DNA from: Pseudotabrizicola formosa
Lineage (GTDB): Bacteria > Pseudomonadota > Alphaproteobacteria > Rhodobacterales > Rhodobacteraceae
Direction: 5' to 3'
Assembly: GCF_002900965.1 (NCBI RefSeq)
Contig: NZ_PJOM01000001.1
Location: forward strand, 248,001-312,000
DNA length: 64,000 nt
The notes beneath the pieces were generated by a model, which saw only the letters and a list, made by a program, of their open reading frames with translations, ran no database searches and was not told the DNA's origin. This document shows, in pieces, positions 59,856-64,000 of this stretch (positions are counted from its first letter, which is position 1; the number at the start of each line of letters is the position of its first letter). Position numbers and translations under genes: made by a program.

Positions 59856-60611
59856 TCAGCGAAAATGCGCCAGAAGATCGCTTCCGCTGCGCAAAACAGC
59901 GCTCGCCTCTGGCGTGTAACTCTCGCGGTCGCCGGTATGGGCCGGGCCGGCATGAAGGACCAGCGGGGCCAGCAGGCGGAACGGGCCACGCCCGCCCTTG
60001 CGCGCCTGAACGATGATGCGCAGCGCGGTGCGCCCCGCCCGCGGGGCCAGCGGCAGCACCGCGATCGACCCCAGTTTCGCCATGCCCGCCAGCACGGCGG
60101 GCAGCCCGTCGGTGCCGCAGATCAGCGTCAGCCAGCCCCCCGGGGCCAGCCTGCGCGCCCCCGCCAGCACCCAGTCGCCCAGCGGCAGGTCTACCTGCAT
60201 GGCGCGGGCGCGTTCGGGCACCGGTGACCTTGTGCCGGCCGGCGGGTAATAGGGCGGGTTCATGATCACATGGTCGAAATCCATGCGCAGCGCCGCCGGC
60301 ATCTGCGCCAGATCGCCGTCATGCACCTGCATGGCAATGCCGTTGCGCGCCGCATTGCGCCGGGCAAGCGCGGCATAGCCGGGCTGCACCTCCAACCCCC
60401 AGAGCTGTGCGCCGGGCACCCGCGCGCCAAGGCACAAGGACGCCGCCCCCACCCCGCAGCCGATGTCCAGCACCCGCTCCCCTGCCCGGGCGGGGCAGGC
60501 GGCGGCCAGAAGCACCGGATCGGTCGCCGCGCGGTATCCCCTGGCCGGTTGCAACAGGGTCAGCTTGCCGCACAGGAACTTGTCATCGGTCAGGTCGGCA
60601 TCGTCAAACAT
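59856..60611 (-). CDS. TrmN6/YfiC-like N6-adenine methyltransferase
   Basis: A 251-aa SAM-dependent methyltransferase. The SAM motif is VLDIGCGVGAASLCLGARV and the N6-adenine-type catalytic motif VIMNPPYYPP. The N-terminal DDKFLCGKLTLLQPARGYRAATDPVLLAAA is the usual opening of the YfiC/TrmN6 group, which methylates A37 of valine tRNA. The RNA target is by family analogy. It lies 14 nt downstream of the DUF2007 gene. Confidence 0.85.
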   Translation of the reverse strand: MFDDADLTDDKFLCGKLTLLQPARGYRAATDPVLLAAACPARAGERVLDIGCGVGAASLCLGARVPGAQLWGLEVQPGYAALARRNAARNGIAMQVHDGDLAQMPAALRMDFDHVIMNPPYYPPAGTRSPVPERARAMQVDLPLGDWVLAGARRLAPGGWLTLICGTDGLPAVLAGMAKLGSIAVLPLAPRAGRTALRIIVQARKGGRGPFRLLAPLVLHAGPAHTGDRESYTPEASAVLRSGSDLLAHFR

Positions 60612-60625
60612 GGTGGGCCCGTGTC

Positions 60626-60841
60626 CTAAAACCCAAGGTCGATGTCATTGTCGCGCAGCACGCTGCGGGCGATGAACAGATCGGCATCGCGCACCATCAA
60701 CCGGCGCGGCAATATGCCAAGGCTGCCATCAAGGATGCTCATGTGGACGTCCATTTCAAAGGTCGCTATACCCTCGCCCTGAAGCAGGGCCTGTGCATAG
60801 GCGATCACCGTGACATCCGTCGTGCGCAAAAGTTCTTTCAT
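60626..60841 (-). CDS. DUF2007 protein
   Basis: A 71-aa protein: MKELLRTTDVTVIAYAQALL, then GEGIATFEMDVHMS and the C-terminal RRLMVRDADLFIARSVLRDN, the ferredoxin-like fold pattern of DUF2007 (putative signal-transducing protein, PII-like in shape). Function is not established. It is the first gene of a pair with the TrmN6-like methyltransferase and is divergent from the polyprenyl synthase gene. The longer open frame upstream antisenses that gene and is not used. Confidence 0.85.
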   Translation of the reverse strand: MKELLRTTDVTVIAYAQALLQGEGIATFEMDVHMSILDGSLGILPRRLMVRDADLFIARSVLRDNDIDLGF

Positions 60842-60895
60842 GAGCCCAGAGTTATGGCCTTTTCTGCGAAAAGGCGAGAGTGGAGCAGGCAGGGG

Positions 60896-61912
60896 ATGAG
60901 TTTGGATCACAGTGCAGCACAGCAGACACCGCAAAAGCCGCAGGAACGGCTGTCTGCATGGCTGGCAGGCGATATGGAGGCCGTCAATCTGCTGATCCGC
61001 GACCGGATGGCCAGTGAACATGCCCCCCGGATTCCTCAGGTGACGGCGCATCTGATCGAGGCGGGCGGCAAGCGGTTGCGCCCGATGCTGACGCTCGCCG
61101 CGGCGCGACTGTGCGGCTATGACGGGCCGTTCCATGTGCATCTGGCGGCAACGGTGGAATTCATCCACACCGCAACCCTGCTGCATGATGATGTGGTGGA
61201 CGAAAGCAGCCAGCGGCGCGGGCGGCCCACGGCCAACCTTTTGTGGGACAACAAATCCAGCGTGCTGGTGGGCGACTATCTGTTTGCCCGCAGCTTTCAG
61301 CTGATGACTGAAACCGGCAACATGCGGGTGCTGGCGATCCTGTCCAATGCGTCGGCGGTGATTGCGGAAGGCGAGGTCTTGCAGCTGACCGCCGCGCAGG
61401 ATCTGCGCACCGATGAAGGCATTTACCTCAAGGTGGTGCGTGGCAAGACGGCGGCGCTGTTTTCTGCCGCGACCGAAGTCGGCGGCGTGATCGCCGGGGC
61501 CGGCCCCGCACAGGTGCGGGCGTTGTATGACTATGGCGATGCCTTGGGGATTGCGTTCCAGATCGTCGATGACCTGCTGGATTACGGCGGCACCGAGGCC
61601 GCCATCGGCAAGAACACCGGCGACGATTTCCGCGAACGCAAGCTGACCCTGCCGGTGATCAAGGCAGTGGCGCGGGCCACGGCGGAAGAGCGCGCGTTCT
61701 GGGAACGGGTGATCGAGGCGGGCGACCAGCGCGAGGGCGATCTGGACCACGCCCGCGCAATCATGGCCCGCCACGGCACGATGGAGGCGGCGCGTCAGGA
61801 TGCACTGGCCTGGGCCGCCAAGGCACGCGGGGCGCTGGAGGCACTGCCCCCGCATGACCTGCGCGACATGCTGGCCGATCTGGCCGATTACGTGGTGGAA
61901 CGGATCAGCTGA
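60896..61912 (+). CDS. ispB: Polyprenyl diphosphate synthase (ubiquinone side chain)
   Basis: A 338-aa trans-isoprenyl diphosphate synthase. The first aspartate-rich motif is [20 protein letters not shown] and the second [27 protein letters not shown] binds the isopentenyl diphosphate. It makes the long tail of ubiquinone; chain length (decaprenyl is common in this family) cannot be read directly. GGGG precedes ATG 60896. Its 3' end overlaps the convergent ispE by 8 nt, and ispE supplies the same pathway upstream. Confidence 0.92.
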   Translation: MSLDHSAAQQTPQKPQERLSAWLAGDMEAVNLLIRDRMASEHAPRIPQVTAHLIEAGGKRLRPMLTLAAARLCGYDGPFHVHLAATVEFIHTATLLHDDVVDESSQRRGRPTANLLWDNKSSVLVGDYLFARSFQLMTETGNMRVLAILSNASAVIAEGEVLQLTAAQDLRTDEGIYLKVVRGKTAALFSAATEVGGVIAGAGPAQVRALYDYGDALGIAFQIVDDLLDYGGTEAAIGKNTGDDFRERKLTLPVIKAVARATAEERAFWERVIEAGDQREGDLDHARAIMARHGTMEAARQDALAWAAKARGALEALPPHDLRDMLADLADYVVERIS

Positions 61913-62771
61913 GCATCCGCGCCGGGGCCACCCACCATCCGGGCTGCGCGGCCCGAATCCTCTGGGCGGCGGCGCGGGCCTGCGCCTCATCGGCGAACAG
62001 GCCAAAGCAGGTGGCCCCTGACCCCGACATCCGCGCGATGACGCATCCCGGCTGGGCCGACAGGGCCGATCTGACGGCCCCGATCACCGGGGCAAGCCCG
62101 GTTGCGGCCTCTTCCATATCGTTGCGCAGGGTCTGCAAAAAGGCGGCAAGTGCTGCACCATCGGGGAAAGGCGGCAGCTGCGGCGGCATCGGCGGGTTCG
62201 TCTTGCGCGACACGCCGCGAAACACCGCAGGCGTGGCCAGGGCCACCCCCGGATTGACCAGCACCAGCCAGGCCTGCGGCAGATCCGGCACCGGGGTCAG
62301 ATCCTCGCCCACGCCCTGCATCCGCACCGCACGGCCCTGCAGGCAGACCGGAACATCGGCCCCCAGGCCCAGCACGTCGCGGCCCTCGGGCAGGGGCCGG
62401 TCCATCAGCCGCGCCAGCGCGCGCAGGGTGGCCGCCGCATCCGCCGATCCGCCGCCAATGCCGGATGACACCGGCAGGGCCTTTTCCAGCGTGATGGCCG
62501 CTTGACCCTGCATCAGCCGCGCCGCCCGCAGCACCAGATTGTCGTCGCTCACCGGCAGCACCGCCGCCTGCGGCCCGGTGATGGTCAGCCCCAACCCCTC
62601 TGCCGCGCGCACCGACACCACATCCCCCACATCGGCAAACACCACCAGCGAATCGAGCAGGTGATAGCCATCGGCCCGCTGCCCGGTGACATGCAGGGTC
62701 AGGTTGATCTTGGCGGGCGCGAATTCGGTGATCGTGCGGTCAGGATGCGCAAGGCGCAGGTCAGTTGCCAT
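61905..62771 (-). CDS. ispE: 4-diphosphocytidyl-2-C-methyl-D-erythritol kinase IspE
   Basis: A 288-aa GHMP kinase of the MEP isoprenoid pathway. It has [34 protein letters not shown] at the N terminus, the ATP loop [21 protein letters not shown] and the C-terminal [17 protein letters not shown] 62771 yields [21 protein letters not shown] and overlaps the TPR gene stop by 11 nt, so translation is coupled. The order TPR protein-ispE is common in this family of bacteria. Confidence 0.95.
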   Translation of the reverse strand: MATDLRLAHPDRTITEFAPAKINLTLHVTGQRADGYHLLDSLVVFADVGDVVSVRAAEGLGLTITGPQAAVLPVSDDNLVLRAARLMQGQAAITLEKALPVSSGIGGGSADAAATLRALARLMDRPLPEGRDVLGLGADVPVCLQGRAVRMQGVGEDLTPVPDLPQAWLVLVNPGVALATPAVFRGVSRKTNPPMPPQLPPFPDGAALAAFLQTLRNDMEEAATGLAPVIGAVRSALSAQPGCVIARMSGSGATCFGLFADEAQARAAAQRIRAAQPGWWVAPARMLS

Positions 62772-64000
62772 TCGCCACCGCTTGCAGGGAGGGCGCGCCC
62801 TCTTCGGCCAGCACGGCATCCAGCCCGATCTCCAGCTTGCGGCGGATGCGGGTGGCATCTTTCTCCACCGGGTCGAAGGACAGGGCGCGCCGCCACTGGA
62901 ACCGCGCTTCCAGCTGTCGCCCCACCGCCCAATAGACATCGCCCAGATGGTCCGTCACCACCGGATCGATCGGTTCCAACAGGCTGGCGCGTTCCATCGG
63001 GGCAAGCGCCTCGTCATAGCGACCCAGGCGGAAATAGGCCCAGGCCAGGCTGTCGATGATATAGCCCGCATCCGGGCGGGCGGCGACCGCGCGCTCGATC
63101 ATGCCAAGCGCCTCTTCCAGGTTCTCGCCCCGGTCGACAAAGCTGTAGCCCAGGTAGTTGAGCACCTGCGGCTGATCGGGGTTCAGCTCCAGCGCCTTGC
63201 GGAACCCCGCTTCGGCCTTGTCCCACTGGCCCGAGCGTTCATGCGAGATGGCGCGGGAATAGAACAGGCCCCAGTGCCGGTCCTGCGGCTCGGACACCAG
63301 CGCCACGGCGGCATCATAGGCCAAGGCCGAGTCCTCGAACCGCTCCACCCGGCGCAGCGCATCGCCATAGGCCATTTGCACCATCAGCAGGTCCGGACGG
63401 CTTTGTGCCAGCGCCTCAAGCACCGCAACCGCCTCATCCGGCTGGTCGCGCGCAAACAGGGTGGCCGACCGCCCGATCTCTGCCGCGTGAAAGCTGGGGT
63501 GATCCGGGGCCAGCAGCGCATAGGTTTCGCCGGCCAGTTCGGGCTGATCCAGCAGTTCCAGCAGACCCGCCGACAACAGCAGCGCCTCGGTATGGGCGGG
63601 GTTCAGGTCAAGGGCCGCACGCGCATAGAGCAGGGTATAGCCATTTTCAGCCTCCCCGTTCAGCGCAAGGGCCACGGAAAAGAACACCTCGGCAATGCCC
63701 TCCTTGGCGCTGCGCACGACATCAAAGGCCAGCGGCGTGCCCGCTTCCAGCGCGCGGCGCAAGACAAGCAGTTCAGGTTCCGGTTCGGTGCCAAAGCCGC
63801 GTTCCAACAGCGCCAGCGCCTCGTCGAATTGCTCCAGCTGGCTCAGAATCTGGATATGGGCGATGATGCCCCGGCGGTTGACCACCAGCGGCCCTTCGGC
63901 CCGGCCCGACAGAATGTCATCCGCGCTTTCGAAATCGCCCACGGCCGCCAGCGCCAGCGCCTTGTGATACAGCCCAAAGGCCTTCAGCCCGTTGGTTGCC
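62761..64000 (-). CDS. TPR-repeat protein, 5' end outside the window
   Basis: At least 413 residues of tetratricopeptide repeats. Clear units include [104 protein letters not shown] and [31 protein letters not shown]. The open frame continues to the window edge, so the N terminus (a signal peptide is usual in this family) is not seen. TPR proteins scaffold protein complexes; this one is coupled to ispE but has no known biochemical link to it. Confidence 0.88.
   Translation of the reverse strand, partial: ATNGLKAFGLYHKALALAAVGDFESADDILSGRAEGPLVVNRRGIIAHIQILSQLEQFDEALALLERGFGTEPEPELLVLRRALEAGTPLAFDVVRSAKEGIAEVFFSVALALNGEAENGYTLLYARAALDLNPAHTEALLLSAGLLELLDQPELAGETYALLAPDHPSFHAAEIGRSATLFARDQPDEAVAVLEALAQSRPDLLMVQMAYGDALRRVERFEDSALAYDAAVALVSEPQDRHWGLFYSRAISHERSGQWDKAEAGFRKALELNPDQPQVLNYLGYSFVDRGENLEEALGMIERAVAARPDAGYIIDSLAWAYFRLGRYDEALAPMERASLLEPIDPVVTDHLGDVYWAVGRQLEARFQWRRALSFDPVEKDATRIRRKLEIGLDAVLAEEGAPSLQAVANGN

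Noticed and set aside
1-64000. tRNA, rRNA, CRISPR, prophage or insertion sequence genes
   Set aside because: No cloverleaf-like segments, regular spacer arrays, integrase or transposase-like proteins were recognised; the only mobile-type signals are the short REP-like palindromes.

Overview
The window looks like a chromosomal segment of a high-GC alphaproteobacterium of the Rhodobacteraceae (Rhodobacter/Gemmobacter/Paracoccus-like). The evidence is the serC-serA operon behind a structured leader, the yggT-recQ pair, folC downstream of accD, a TPR-protein gene ahead of ispE, an mbfA gene behind an Irr-type box, a DUF6478 gene and several small family-typical proteins. Genes are dense on both strands, often joined by ATGA stop/start overlaps. 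I see no rRNA, tRNA, prophage, transposase gene, CRISPR array or replication origin.

Layout. 0-5 kb: an acetyltransferase fragment and serB, divergent from serC-serA (the whole phosphoserine branch together), then a PPP-type phosphatase. 5-10 kb: an MFS transporter, a thiolase and a large hybrid histidine kinase. 10-14 kb: yaaA, yggT-recQ and a thioesterase. 14-18.5 kb: a UMF1-type transporter, mepA, a phytase-like esterase, and a queuosine-precursor transporter behind a very good candidate preQ1-I riboswitch. Next comes an 18-codon ORF with an exceptionally strong ribosome binding site and its own terminator. 18.5-25 kb: arfB, a class III PLP enzyme plus APH-family kinase pair, pncA-pncB (NAD salvage), trhO and mbfA. 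25-30 kb: a palindrome cluster, a tiny secreted protein, a TetR regulator, accD-folC, an M23 peptidase and a DUF1624 membrane protein. 30-36 kb: a cluster of REP palindromes, ilvD, a low-GC GNAT gene and a DUF6478 pair. 35-42 kb: AEC transporters, fghA, hydrolases, lolA and a lytic-transglycosylase-like lipoprotein. 42-48.7 kb: hspQ, an STAS/anti-sigma pair, a GGT-fRMsr-homocysteine methyltransferase-RluA run, and pgsA-moaD-moaE. 48.9-55 kb: rnr, a selD fusion, selU and tag. 55-64 kb: an EAL protein, phaA-phaB, an EamA transporter, two small genes, a TrmN6-like methyltransferase with DUF2007, a polyprenyl diphosphate synthase, ispE and a truncated TPR gene.

How the genes work together. Complete small pathways include serine synthesis (serA, serB, serC), nicotinamide to nicotinate mononucleotide (pncA, pncB), tRNA 2-selenouridine formation (selD, selU) and acetyl-CoA to 3-hydroxybutyryl-CoA (phaA, phaB). 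Several genes modify or rescue the translation apparatus: the queuosine-precursor transporter, trhO, selU, an RluA-type synthase and arfB.

Most noteworthy signals: the preQ1-I fold whose pseudoknot sequesters the ribosome binding site; the 18-codon ORF whose leader complements about 17 nt of the 16S 3' end; two families of dispersed intergenic repeats, one with the GTAG-headed REP architecture; three GAAC-N6-GTTC palindromes between mbfA and a 55-aa secreted protein; and the kinase/PLP-enzyme pair with a separate M23 protein, which recall domains I remember as fused in other bacteria. All functional calls rest on motif recognition and context by eye; no searches were run.
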